Assembly: GCA_942492905.1 (NCBI GenBank)
Contig: OW818657.1
Location: 1 to 64,000 of the forward strand
Direction of reading: 5' to 3'
DNA: 64,000 nt
DNA from: CAIZWU01 sp942492905
GTDB taxonomy: Bacteria; Verrucomicrobiota; Verrucomicrobiia; Verrucomicrobiales; V1-33
Both the position numbers and the translations under genes were made by a program. Positions 46,444 to 55,692 of this stretch are shown piece by piece; within the stretch, counting starts at the first letter, position 1; each line of letters begins with the position of its first letter. The notes beneath the pieces were generated by a model, which worked only from the letters and a program-made list of their open reading frames with translations, did not search any database and was not told the origin of the DNA.

Positions 46444-47838
46444 ATGAACCGATCTTTTCTTCAGGGGGCCGCTTTGGTGGCCATGGGCGGGGTGTTGGGA
46501 TGGGGATTTGGCAGGCTACCCAACCGTGGGGGAGCAGCATCGGAAGGGAGGGAACGCATGGCAGGCATGGCCGAACCGGGAGTTCCGGGGAATCCGACCA
46601 CCTTGCCCGGGCAGGGGGCCGCAGCAGGGAGTCCGGGCACCGGCCCTGCTTCCGGAGGAAAGAGTGCCGTGGCAGGAGACCGGGTCGCGGAATTGGCGGC
46701 GAAATTCAGCGCGCTGGATGATGAGGAAAAGAATGTGGTGGCAATAGTCGATGGGCTGGTGGGTCTGGCTGGCATGACCAGTGCCGATTTTACCCGTCTG
46801 CTGGGGCTGATGGAGCAGGATGGGAAAGTAAATGTGGAAGCGGCGATGTTTCCGCTCTATCGCTGGGCCGCAGTGGACCCGGCGGCGGCTCTGGCTTATG
46901 TGCTGGGGCGGAAGGAACTGAACAGCAGCGAGCGGATGATTGGAACGATTGTCCAGGAGTTGGCGAAGACCAATCTTCCGGCGGCCAAAGCCTCCTTGGA
47001 GCAGCTGCAGGGCGAAGAGAAGGAGGCAGCGCAGCGGGCGATCGTGCTGGCCATGCAACAGAAGGACCCGCTGGCGGCCCTGGCCTATGCCCGGGAGTTG
47101 AAGGATGGCAGGGCGGAGACGGGGGTGTTGGTTTTGTGGGCCAAGCAGGATCCGGCGGCCGCGGCGGCGGCTCTGCCCACCGGCAACGCTGCCATGAAGC
47201 AGGCCGTGGAGGCCGTGTCGGCGGCCTGGGCGCAAAAAGACCGCCCGGCCTTTGAGCAGTGGGCCGCCGGCCTGACCGATCCAGGCGAACGCGGGATCGC
47301 CCGGCAGGCGGCCTTAACGCTGGACGCGGCGACCGATCCCCGGCAGACGGCCCAGGAGACGGCCGCATGGCTGGCCCGCGAACCCGGGTCCCAGGAATCT
47401 GCCGCCGGGTTGCCGGTTTTCATTGCCCAGCAGTGGTGGGAAGCCAAAGGGCCTCCGCTGGAGGTGGCGGCATGGGCGGGATCACTTCCGGAGGGCCCGG
47501 CGAGGAACAGTGCGGTCGCCGAAGTCGGGCGGCTCTGGCTGGAGCAGGATGAACTCGCCGCTTCCGCCTGGGCCAACACCTTGGAACAAGGAAAGGGCCG
47601 GGATCAGGTGGTGCGGGCCATCGTCCGGAAAATCAGTCAGGATACCCCTGGCGATGCGTTCGCATGGGCGGGGACCATTCAACAGGATGCTTTGCGGGGC
47701 GAAATGCTGGCAGAATCGATCCGGAAATGGGCGCAGCAGGATGCCGCCGCGGCCCAGGCGGCAGTAGCTACCCTGCCGGAGGGGCAGCAGGGAAATATGC
47801 TGGAGGTGATCAGGAAGGCGCAGGGCGGAAAAAAGTGA
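46444..47838 (+). CDS. Helical-repeat exported protein with Trp/Ala-rich repeats
   Basis: About 464 residues with an N-terminal membrane anchor or signal (FLQGAALVAMGGVLGWGF) and a Gly/Pro/Ala-rich linker. From about residue 95 on, the chain is built of repeated helical hairpins of about 33-40 residues with Trp and Asp-Pro-Ala-Ala at fixed places (RWAAVDPAAAL, LWAKQDPAAAA, WAQKDRPAFEQW, LWLEQDELAASAW, KWAQQDAAAAQAA). This resembles a TPR/Sel1-like solenoid found in Verrucomicrobiota. Partner binding in the envelope is the likely role, but nothing specific can be named. The start at 46444 gives the hydrophobic N-terminus; 46432 is also in frame. Confidence 0.75.
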   Translation: MNRSFLQGAALVAMGGVLGWGFGRLPNRGGAASEGRERMAGMAEPGVPGNPTTLPGQGAAAGSPGTGPASGGKSAVAGDRVAELAAKFSALDDEEKNVVAIVDGLVGLAGMTSADFTRLLGLMEQDGKVNVEAAMFPLYRWAAVDPAAALAYVLGRKELNSSERMIGTIVQELAKTNLPAAKASLEQLQGEEKEAAQRAIVLAMQQKDPLAALAYARELKDGRAETGVLVLWAKQDPAAAAAALPTGNAAMKQAVEAVSAAWAQKDRPAFEQWAAGLTDPGERGIARQAALTLDAATDPRQTAQETAAWLAREPGSQESAAGLPVFIAQQWWEAKGPPLEVAAWAGSLPEGPARNSAVAEVGRLWLEQDELAASAWANTLEQGKGRDQVVRAIVRKISQDTPGDAFAWAGTIQQDALRGEMLAESIRKWAQQDAAAAQAAVATLPEGQQGNMLEVIRKAQGGKK

Positions 47839-47974
47839 GGTCGGACGGGAGGCGCCATTCCTGCCCGACATGGCGGAACGGACGAAAATGTCTGCCCGGG
47901 AAATCGCCGCAGTGACCGCCTGCGTGGCCTCCGGATTCCAATCCGCCGTCCACTGAAAAGGGGAGGCGCACCGG

Positions 47975-50900
47975 CTACTGGGCGGGAGTGCGCACTTTGT
48001 AGAAGGAGCGCTGACTCCCGCCGGTGGAGTCTGTGAACTGCAGTGGACCATCGTTCCCGGCAGTGAGGTCTGCTCCCAGCGGTGCCCAGTTCTGTCCGTC
48101 CGTGGACCGGAATACCCGGTAGGTGTGCCCCGCCAGAGCGGGGAAAGTGGCAGTCAGCAGCCCGTCCGCCGCCGTGCTGGCGCCGGTGATCGCGAAGCGG
48201 CTGCTGCCGTCCGCGGGCCGGGTTCCAGCGACGTATTCCTCGGCATCGGACTGGCCGTCGGAATCGGTGTCCGGGGTGTAAACGCCCGGACTGGGAGCGG
48301 TGGCGAACCACGCTCCCGGGGTGGTGGACGGCACTCCGGCCCCGGCGATGAAGTGCATGGCGGAGCCGCTGCCGTCCGCCTCCCCAGGCCATGGAGCGGC
48401 ATCCGTGTAGAGGAAGCTGAGGATCTGGGTCCCCGCTCCGTAGCTGAGTTTGATCTCCTCTCCGTCATTGCCGAGGCGTCCGCCGGCGGCGCCCCAGGCG
48501 CCTGCGACCGGGCGGCCACTGCCGTAGCGCGCGGCGAAGGCTGCGGCATTCCGCACCACGAGGGTGGCGGCTCCGGGTTGCAGGATGAAGCCCGCGGGAA
48601 AATCGAAGTCGATGCCCTTGGTGAACCTCACATCCGTCAGATCCACCGGCAGCGCGCTCATGTTGCGCAGTTCGATGTATTCAAAATCGTCATCCGTCCA
48701 GCCATTTGCCAGCTCGGAGGCCACGGCCCCGGTGGGGTGATACATGACCTCGGTGATGGCCAGCGCATTCTGATAGACCGACACCTCCGGCGCGGAAACC
48801 AAAAACTGCACGGCGGGGCTCCAACGGCTCCAGCGCCCGGTCGTGTCCTTCATTCTCACCCGCGCCCGGTAGGTGTGGCCGGGCCGGCAGGTGCTGACCG
48901 GAAAGCGGTAATCCGCCGCGAAGGGAGTGATCTCCAAGGAGCGGTGGATTTCGCTGATCTCGTAAGTAAACGGCTCGTCCGCCACATAGCCGGTGATCCC
49001 GGGCGCCGCAATCTCCCCCACGCGCCACTGCATGCTCCCGAAGGTGCCAGCACCCTGCGGATCACTGAAAGCCGAAGCCGTGAAGCGCAGGTCGTTCGCC
49101 GGGAACCCCGCGGTGCCGCTGAAGCTGAGAGCAGGCCGGTTCGGAACGGCGGCGTCGGTGCCTTCCAGTTCGAGATAGTTGAATCCGTAACCGCGCTGAT
49201 CGCCATCCCCCACCGCGAAACTGCTAGGGTCGGTGTCGGTGGCGTAAGCCACGAGATAGTCGCAGATGCCGTTGAAGTCCGCGGTCGTGTAGGTGCGCGT
49301 CCAGTTCCCGCCGATCCGTCCATCGGACGCGGGATTGGGAAGATAGAATCTGCCGTTATGCCCGCCGGTGCTGCGTGGATTGTAGTTCCACATGTACTGG
49401 TCCAGCAGGTCCCATGCGGCGGCCTGCCCCGGCGGGCGGATCACCCGCTTATATTCCGCGACGAGCTGGCCAATCTGTCCGCCGGCCGCGGTGCCGTCCT
49501 CGCAGAGCAGATCCATGATCTCGCGGCAGCGGTTGCGGAACTCCAGCGCGATGGCCGGCACATTGCGGCAGGCCTGCTGGGCGATGGTGCCGCTCCAGTG
49601 GGTCTCGGGGAAATACATCATGTCCAGATCCCACGGCACCGGCAGCCACCGGTTGTCGGTGCCGCGGTGGTAGAAATAATGGTTCCATCCTTCGCGCAGG
49701 TCCACGTTCCCAGTGATGCGGTTCCCCGCATGGAAGCTGAAATAGGCCTCCAGGTCCATGTTGGCCCGCCACCACGCCTCCGTGTTGCTGCCGGAGCCAT
49801 TGAGGAACGTGTCCCAGTCGCTGGTCCCCGCCGGCTGGGTCTCTCCCTGGTGGGTCTTGTCCCCGGCATTTCCCGCGATGTGATAGACATTTCCGTCCGG
49901 CAACCCCCGCTCGTCGAGGAAGGAGCCATCCGGATCCTCCACCGCGAGATAGAGTCCCCACACATCGCCGAGATACTGATCCGGGGGCGCTTCCTCAGCG
50001 CCATCGACCACGCGGAATTGAAGATGGTGCATGTTCGGCGAGGGCACGCCGGAGAGCTGATAGACCCTCGTGGAAACCACCTCGTCCAAGCCTGCCCAGC
50101 CGCGGAAGACGGGATTCCATGGCGTGGCGCAGGCATGCATGGTGAAGGTGTCCCACGGCTTGTTATACCTGCGGCCCCACGTGTCCCGCGCCTCGAAATC
50201 GCGCCCCGTGTTGAAATGGAAGCGCCACTTGTTCTTCCCGCTCTGGTAGGTGGAGGCCGAGCCTTTATTATGGAAAAGAATGTGGTCGTAGACCTTTCCT
50301 TCATAGACCAGCGTCCCCCACATGCGGATGGTGTCGAACGAGCCGTTCCATTGGCTGTTGGTCACGTCCGTCCCGTCCGCAATGAGATGATAGGCCGGCA
50401 GGGTGCCCATCAGCGTCGCCGGAAAGGTCGTCGCCGCGCTGGAGGGAGGCTGATTCCGGCCCGTCCACGCCGGGATGCCGCTGTAGCAGAAATATGCAAA
50501 GTTAGGTTGCCCGTCGTCCTCATAGGGCACGGTCACGGAGGAGGCGCCGTCCGTGGCGCTGATGCGGTAGCGCACCAGCCGGCGGTGGGTCTGCACGGAA
50601 CCCGGCACCGTCACGGAGAAAATGCCGTCACCGGCGAGGGCGTCGCCATTCTGGCCGTCGTCCTGCATCGTCAGGCTAGTCCAGCCGGCGGCGTAGGCGG
50701 CGTCCACCTTCCGGATGTAGCTCCCCGGATTCACCACCTGATACTGCGCCGTCACGGCGGCCACGCCCTGCGGATCGGTTACCTTGGCAGAGATCACCAC
50801 CGGCACGCCCGCGGCTGGCAGTCCGGGCGTGTGCGTCACCTGCCGGATCGAGGGCGGCGCCGCCGCGGAATAGGCGGAGTTCTGCTGCCCGGGCGAACCA

Positions 50901-51955
50901 CCCGCCGACACCGGGAGCCGCAACTCCGCATCGATGAAGAGGTCCGAGCTGCCCAGCGAACTGTTGAAGACCATGAGCGCCAGCACGTTCGTCCCGCTCT
51001 GGAGCACGCTCTGGGCGTTGGGGATGGTGATCTCGTTTTCCCAGGCTAGCGGCGGTTCCGCGACATTCGTGATCGTCATGCCGGCCCCATTGTAGGTGGG
51101 CGTGCCGGTGGTGCGCACATTCACCGGCACCGCCACGCCGTTGAGCCAGGCCATCACGGCATCGTCCGCGCGCAACCGCAGCGCCACGGCTGCCGGCACC
51201 TGCCCTGGCGCGATGGTGAAGGTGCGCCGCAGGAAAACGCTCCAATAGCTGTTTTGCATGCCCGTGATCGTGGTGGCCACATCGGTGTTGCCGGCGTTTC
51301 CATCGATGTCGCCGTAGCCCAGAGGCAGCGTGGCGTTTCCACTCCACGTGGCGTCTTCCACAAAGCTGAACGTGCGCCACGCCTCCACCGGTGAGGAGGC
51401 CTCGCTGTTCCCCGGACGCCAGTGCCACTGACCATCCCCTGCCGGAATGATCGAAGCCGCTGCGGCGGCGGTGCCCGAAGCGCGCCACGACCCGCCGAGG
51501 CTGTTGTCCAGCGATGGGTGGACCAGCTCCATCGACGATCCCTGGCCATTCGTTGCCGTGGGCCATGGAAATCCCACGCCGTAGTCCACTTCGTCCACCA
51601 GGGTGCTGGTCGAGTCCAGCAGGCGGATGCGCTCGCCCTGCGAACTCAGCTTCCCGGAATACACGGCCCCCGGGGCGAATCCAAACTGCGCCTGAAACGC
51701 CGCGGCATCTTGCGCCACCACGTAATAACCGCCCGCTGCGATGCTGGTCCCCGCGGGAATGATGCAGTCCACTGCCTCCTCGAATCGCCAGAGTCCGATG
51801 CTCACGGCAGCCGCACCCGCATTGTGCAGTTCAATGAATTCAATCGGTTTCGTCGCGTCCGGCGGATCGTACATCACTTCATTGATCAATACTTGCGCGG
51901 GGGCGACAGAGGCACAGACGGCGGGTGCCAGCAGGAAGAGGAGTCGGAATTTCAT
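47975..51955 (-). CDS. Very large exported lamin-tail and CotH-like protein
   Basis: This 1326-residue protein has a signal peptide (MKFRLLFLLAPAVCASVAPA). Domains in order: a lamin-tail domain (LINEVMYDPPDATKPIEFIEL) at about 20-130; a jelly-roll-like region of about 150 residues (VFLRRTFTI... VALMVFNSSLGSSDLF); a Fn3-like part; a CotH-kinase-like region with FHNKGSAS, VWGLYLAVED and the PWDLDMMY motif at about 500-830; a second lamin-tail domain (AITEVMYHPTG, FEYIELRN) near 1080-1200; a calcium-like DTDSDGQSDAEE; and a C-terminal beta module (YRVFRSTDGQNWAPL...RSFYKVR). CotH kinases phosphorylate proteins; Asp/Glu residues for that are only partly recognisable. Surface or matrix attachment is likely. 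Confidence 0.8.
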   Translation of the reverse strand: MKFRLLFLLAPAVCASVAPAQVLINEVMYDPPDATKPIEFIELHNAGAAAVSIGLWRFEEAVDCIIPAGTSIAAGGYYVVAQDAAAFQAQFGFAPGAVYSGKLSSQGERIRLLDSTSTLVDEVDYGVGFPWPTATNGQGSSMELVHPSLDNSLGGSWRASGTAAAAASIIPAGDGQWHWRPGNSEASSPVEAWRTFSFVEDATWSGNATLPLGYGDIDGNAGNTDVATTITGMQNSYWSVFLRRTFTIAPGQVPAAVALRLRADDAVMAWLNGVAVPVNVRTTGTPTYNGAGMTITNVAEPPLAWENEITIPNAQSVLQSGTNVLALMVFNSSLGSSDLFIDAELRLPVSAGGSPGQQNSAYSAAAPPSIRQVTHTPGLPAAGVPVVISAKVTDPQGVAAVTAQYQVVNPGSYIRKVDAAYAAGWTSLTMQDDGQNGDALAGDGIFSVTVPGSVQTHRRLVRYRISATDGASSVTVPYEDDGQPNFAYFCYSGIPAWTGRNQPPSSAATTFPATLMGTLPAYHLIADGTDVTNSQWNGSFDTIRMWGTLVYEGKVYDHILFHNKGSASTYQSGKNKWRFHFNTGRDFEARDTWGRRYNKPWDTFTMHACATPWNPVFRGWAGLDEVVSTRVYQLSGVPSPNMHHLQFRVVDGAEEAPPDQYLGDVWGLYLAVEDPDGSFLDERGLPDGNVYHIAGNAGDKTHQGETQPAGTSDWDTFLNGSGSNTEAWWRANMDLEAYFSFHAGNRITGNVDLREGWNHYFYHRGTDNRWLPVPWDLDMMYFPETHWSGTIAQQACRNVPAIALEFRNRCREIMDLLCEDGTAAGGQIGQLVAEYKRVIRPPGQAAAWDLLDQYMWNYNPRSTGGHNGRFYLPNPASDGRIGGNWTRTYTTADFNGICDYLVAYATDTDPSSFAVGDGDQRGYGFNYLELEGTDAAVPNRPALSFSGTAGFPANDLRFTASAFSDPQGAGTFGSMQWRVGEIAAPGITGYVADEPFTYEISEIHRSLEITPFAADYRFPVSTCRPGHTYRARVRMKDTTGRWSRWSPAVQFLVSAPEVSVYQNALAITEVMYHPTGAVASELANGWTDDDFEYIELRNMSALPVDLTDVRFTKGIDFDFPAGFILQPGAATLVVRNAAAFAARYGSGRPVAGAWGAAGGRLGNDGEEIKLSYGAGTQILSFLYTDAAPWPGEADGSGSAMHFIAGAGVPSTTPGAWFATAPSPGVYTPDTDSDGQSDAEEYVAGTRPADGSSRFAITGASTAADGLLTATFPALAGHTYRVFRSTDGQNWAPLGADLTAGNDGPLQFTDSTGGSQRSFYKVRTPAQ

Positions 51956-52192
51956 TGCTCAAACGAACGCCACGGCTTCGCGAAAAGGGGAGGGCGGCCC
52001 GTCGCAGAGTAACGTTTCCGTCACCCGGGATGCCAGAGGTTTCTGGCATTTTCTGGCCTGGGCCGGCCCGGGAGCCGTGGCTGACATCAAGCCTTGAACG
52101 GACCAGCGTTGCCCAGATGAAAGGGAACGCGCCCGCCCCGTCAATTTCCGGGTTGGCGGAGTGGGAATCCCGCGCTCTGATTTGGTCCGCTT

Positions 52193-53278
52193 ATGCCCTT
52201 GGACGACCTCCGCAAAAAAATCGACTCTCTCGACTCCGAACTGCTGCGCCTGCTGAATGAGCGGGCGGACGTGGTGCATGGCATTGGAGAAGCCAAAAAA
52301 CAGGCCGGTCTGATGATTTATGCCCCGGAGCGGGAGGAGGCGCTCCTGCAGGCCTTGGCGCGGAAAAATGCCGCCTTGCAGGGAAGGCTGCCGGAAAAAT
52401 CGGTCCGGGCCATTTACCGTGAAATCATGTCTGCGGCGCTGGCTCTGGAGGATGATCTCAAAATCGCCTATCTGGGACCGGAGGGGACGTGGACCCACCA
52501 GGCGGCCCTGAATAAATTTGGCCGCAGTGTGGAATATGTGCCCAAGCCTAGCTTTGAGGATGTCTTCGATGAAGTGGCCCGGCGGCGGGCGCATTATGGC
52601 GTGGTCCCGATTGAAAACAGCACCGAAGGCGCGGTGAATCATACCTTGGATCTGTTTGCCGACAGCCCTCTCAAGATCTGTGCGCAGATTCTGCTGCGGA
52701 TTGAAAACTGCCTGATGGCCAATATCCCGAAGGAGGAGATCAAGGTGCTTTACAGTCATCCGCAGGTGTTTGGCCAATGCCGGAACTGGCTGCACCAGAA
52801 CCTGCCGCATGCAGACCGGGTGGAAGTGAGCAGCACCACCAAGGCCGCCGAGATAGCAGCGCGGACGCCCCATGCCGCAGCCCTAGGCGGAGCCTTGGGA
52901 GCCCAGCTCCACGGCCTGACGGTGCTGGACAAATCCATCCAGGACAGCGCGACCAATACCACCCGTTTTCTGGTGCTGAGCGAAACGACCTGTCCGCCCA
53001 CCGGGAATGACCGGACTTCCCTGATGTTCAGTCTGCGCAATGAGCCGGGCGCGCTGTTCAAGGCCCTGACGCCCTTCAATGAATTCCACATCAACATGTC
53101 GAAGATCGAAAGCCGTCCCTCCAAACGCCGGGACTGGGAGTATTTCTTCTTTGTGGATATCCTCGGCCACTGCGAGGACGCCGCGCTCATGAAAGCCCTG
53201 GGCGAACTGGAGCAGCAGTGCAGCTTTGTGAAAGTCCTCGGGAGCTATCCCAACACGGACACCACCGCACCGCCTTGA
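52193..53278 (+). CDS. pheA: Bifunctional chorismate mutase/prephenate dehydratase (P-protein)
   Basis: This 361-residue cytosolic enzyme of phenylalanine synthesis has three domains in order: an AroQ chorismate mutase (residues about 1-85; RKKIDSLDSELLRLLNERA, EREEALL), a prephenate dehydratase domain (about 90-275; IAYLGPEGTWTHQAA, VVPIENSTEGAVNHTLD, SHPQVFGQC, ATNTTRFLVLSE) and a regulatory ACT domain (SLMFSLRNEPGALFKAL, SKIESRPSKRRDWEYFFFVD) with the GALF and ESRP phenylalanine-binding motifs, so feedback inhibition by phenylalanine is expected. All catalytic motifs look intact. It is convergent with the next gene with a 38-base gap. Confidence 0.95.
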   Translation: MPLDDLRKKIDSLDSELLRLLNERADVVHGIGEAKKQAGLMIYAPEREEALLQALARKNAALQGRLPEKSVRAIYREIMSAALALEDDLKIAYLGPEGTWTHQAALNKFGRSVEYVPKPSFEDVFDEVARRRAHYGVVPIENSTEGAVNHTLDLFADSPLKICAQILLRIENCLMANIPKEEIKVLYSHPQVFGQCRNWLHQNLPHADRVEVSSTTKAAEIAARTPHAAALGGALGAQLHGLTVLDKSIQDSATNTTRFLVLSETTCPPTGNDRTSLMFSLRNEPGALFKALTPFNEFHINMSKIESRPSKRRDWEYFFFVDILGHCEDAALMKALGELEQQCSFVKVLGSYPNTDTTAPP

Positions 53279-53316
53279 GGACGCAGGCATCCTGACCTTC
53301 GTGCGGGTGACAACCC

Positions 53317-54618
53317 CTAACGCTGGGCCAGAATCCGCAGGCCGGCGGGAGCCAGCTCCTTCCAGCCGGGAATGACGGGGCCAATGATTTCCACCTGCTG
53401 GGTGGTGGCGGAATCGGGGCAGGGCAGGACGTCCACCGTGACGGGCCGCAGGGCCACGGCTTCTGCGGGGGGGAGGCTGATCTCCAGAGCCTGATCCATT
53501 TCCGCCGTGCGGCGGACGTATCCAAAGCCCAGCAATTCCATGGTCTGCGGATCATGCAGGCGGATACAACTGAATTCCCCTCCGGCCACGAAGGCGAAGT
53601 TGTAATAATCATCCCGGCAGGCCAAAAGACGCAGCCGGACCGGTTCCTCACGGCAGAATTGACCCACGAGGCGCTTCCATTCCATCGGCGAATACCCCAC
53701 GGATTCCGCCCAGGCGATCCGGGGACCTTCCGGACGATGCTCCACAAGATAAGTCAGGGGCGCGCTTCCTTCGATTTCGACTGGCACTTCACTCACGGCC
53801 ATGCGGTCGCCCGGGGTGGCGTAGAATCCCTGGCTGGAGGGACCGATCACCGCCTCCGACTGGGCGCCGCCCCCGGGATGGCGGGCATACCAGTCCGCCA
53901 TGCGGGCGACTGTGCGGTCGGGGTCGGTGACCCAGGCAGCCTTGGCTTCCGGAGTGGACGCCGCGAGGAATTTCTGAACGACTGCGGTGGCTTCGCTCCC
54001 CAGATCGCGATGAGCAGTCGGGGCTGGACGGAGCATGGCATGGGGCCCGGCCGCCGCCAGAATATCGAGTGAGGCCCAGCGCAGCGTGACGGGACTCATG
54101 GCGATGGTGGCCGCGATCAGCAGGGCGGTACCGGAAGTCGCCAAGCCTTGGAGGGCACTGGGCAAATGGCGGATCACCCACGGCACAATCCGCTGGGAAT
54201 CCATGCAGGGGGCAAAACGCTCCGGATGCAGCATCGGCTGGAGAGTGCGGCCGAAATTTTCGGCCGGCCGCTTCCGGTGGGGATCGGGCACCCGGATGCC
54301 GGTGTAGCATTTGGGGCAGCTGACCAAGGCCCCGCAATGCCGGATCGACAGCACGGTCAGGCGTCGGCACGCCGGACAATAAAAATGCACCCGCGCGAGG
54401 TAAATCGACGCCGCAGTCCGCCGGGTGGCATCCAGCACGGGGGCCGGCAATTGGATCTCCGCGAAGGGCACCCGCTCCGGCGTTTCTTCAGGAATCACTT
54501 CCCCCCTGCGGACGGCCGCAACCGCTTTGGCTGCGGCCATCGCCGCCTCGGCCGCGTGAGTGGCCGCTTTCGTAGCGGCGGTAAGGAGTTGGTCCGTAGT
54601 TTTGGGTGAGGGAGGCAT
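53317..54618 (-). CDS. Zinc-ribbon membrane protein of unknown function
   Basis: About 433 residues. An Ala-rich helix opens the protein, followed at about 75-110 by a zinc ribbon (HFYCPACRRLTVLSIRHCGALVSCPKCY: two Cys-x2-Cys pairs). A hydrophobic helix (LATSGTALLIAATIAMSP) suggests a membrane anchor, with the remaining about 230 residues outside, beta-rich and Pro-rich (AESVGYSPMEWKRLV, DVLPCPDSATTQ). This layout is common in Verrucomicrobiota but has no assigned role. I take the ATG at 54618; a TTG two codons earlier is possible. Confidence 0.7.
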   Translation of the reverse strand: MPPSPKTTDQLLTAATKAATHAAEAAMAAAKAVAAVRRGEVIPEETPERVPFAEIQLPAPVLDATRRTAASIYLARVHFYCPACRRLTVLSIRHCGALVSCPKCYTGIRVPDPHRKRPAENFGRTLQPMLHPERFAPCMDSQRIVPWVIRHLPSALQGLATSGTALLIAATIAMSPVTLRWASLDILAAAGPHAMLRPAPTAHRDLGSEATAVVQKFLAASTPEAKAAWVTDPDRTVARMADWYARHPGGGAQSEAVIGPSSQGFYATPGDRMAVSEVPVEIEGSAPLTYLVEHRPEGPRIAWAESVGYSPMEWKRLVGQFCREEPVRLRLLACRDDYYNFAFVAGGEFSCIRLHDPQTMELLGFGYVRRTAEMDQALEISLPPAEAVALRPVTVDVLPCPDSATTQQVEIIGPVIPGWKELAPAGLRILAQR

Positions 54619-54654
54619 GGCCAAAAGGAAAATGGACTGAAGGGGACAGGCGAA

Positions 54655-54872
54655 GTTGCAGCGGAAGATTATTTGGATTTCCTGATTAATAGCTCACTCG
54701 AATTATAAAAGCAATGGAAATTATGAAGGATTTCTTATTTTACAGTCTGTCCGTTCCTCGTTCGCGCTGGGCTGTGTGATTTGATTATGAAAATTCACAA
54801 AAATTACGGAATTCATCTTGCATGGCGTCAGAGCCGAGTATAGATATTATGGAATACTTTATTATTTGACCC
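54655..54872. other. AT-rich intergenic region upstream of the PEP-CTERM gene
   Basis: This gap is conspicuously AT-rich compared with the GC-rich coding regions on both sides, containing runs such as gaattataaaag and tattatttgac. No gene is seen. It is likely to hold the promoter and regulatory sites of the PEP-CTERM gene that starts at 54873, but no consensus pair was fixed. Confidence 0.6.
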
Positions 54873-55622
54873 ATGCGCGATTTGCTTCAAGTGCTCTGCT
54901 GCTCCCTCTGGTTGGCCAGCGCCGCTGGAGGGGCGACCCTCGATGTCCGTTTTAATCCCAGTGCCGGAACGCAGGGGGATCCCTCGTATCCGGGGATTTC
55001 GACGATCTCCGTGGGGACGGTCTCCCTGCCCGGTGTGGTGGCGACCCTGGCGGGAAGGGGTTATGGGGCCGAGCAAACTGCCCCGCAGCGTTGGGGCATT
55101 TCGGCGGGACCCCTGCCATGGGATCAGACCAAAACCGTTTGGATCGTGCGGGAGGGCTTGGCGCCGGACAAAACAGGCCTGACCGTTTCCAGCACCGGCA
55201 AAGTGGAAGGGGCCGCCTCGTATCTCAGCATCATGTTGTCCGGAGTGACCAGCGGCACGGTATTTCAAAACGTGGTCCTTACTTTTTCCGATGTCACAGG
55301 AATCAAACCGGAAAAAGCCTGGGCCGGAACCAGTGCGGATGCCTTTGCCGCGTCCTCCAGCCTGAAATTGAATAATAAGGGGGGGACCGGCCAAATGTCC
55401 GTCAGCTTGTCGGACTTCACCTATACGGGCGGGAACCCGCTCGAAATCCGGATCTATGGCGTGATCGGTAATCCGGAAGGCGGCTTCACGGGAGTCTCCC
55501 TGATTGGCGACGCCACGTTGCTGACGGCAGTGCCGGAGCCGGATGGAAGGCTGCTTCTGACCACGGTGGGGCTGGGTGCCGCGGTAGCCTTCCGCCGCCG
55601 GAGCGGGCAGATTCCCCGCTGA
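54873..55622 (+). CDS. PEP-CTERM sorting domain protein
   Basis: This 249-residue exported protein has a signal peptide (MRDLLQVLCCSLWLASAAGGA). The mature part is beta-rich and Gly/Ser/Thr-rich (LPGVVATLAGRGYGAEQTAP; ISIMLSG-type strands), typical of extracellular PEP-CTERM substrates. The C-terminus has the full sorting signal: Val-Pro-Glu-Pro (PEP), a hydrophobic helix (RLLLTTVGLGAAVAF) and a basic end (RRRSGQIPR). An exosortase encoded elsewhere would cleave at PEP and attach or release it on the surface. Its function beyond surface structure is unknown. It is upstream of the hybrid kinase by 70 bases. Confidence 0.85.
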   Translation: MRDLLQVLCCSLWLASAAGGATLDVRFNPSAGTQGDPSYPGISTISVGTVSLPGVVATLAGRGYGAEQTAPQRWGISAGPLPWDQTKTVWIVREGLAPDKTGLTVSSTGKVEGAASYLSIMLSGVTSGTVFQNVVLTFSDVTGIKPEKAWAGTSADAFAASSSLKLNNKGGTGQMSVSLSDFTYTGGNPLEIRIYGVIGNPEGGFTGVSLIGDATLLTAVPEPDGRLLLTTVGLGAAVAFRRRSGQIPR

Positions 55623-55692
55623 GCCGGCCGGCTTTCTGCAAGATTGCAGCTTTCCACCCCGGGCGGATTGCCGTTATGATCGGGGTTTCTGC

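Noticed and set aside
48125..51049. 974-codon open frame on the plus strand
   Set aside because: It lies antisense to the LTD/CotH gene, which has a signal peptide and recognisable domains. The antisense product has no family features; long open antisense frames are expected at high GC.
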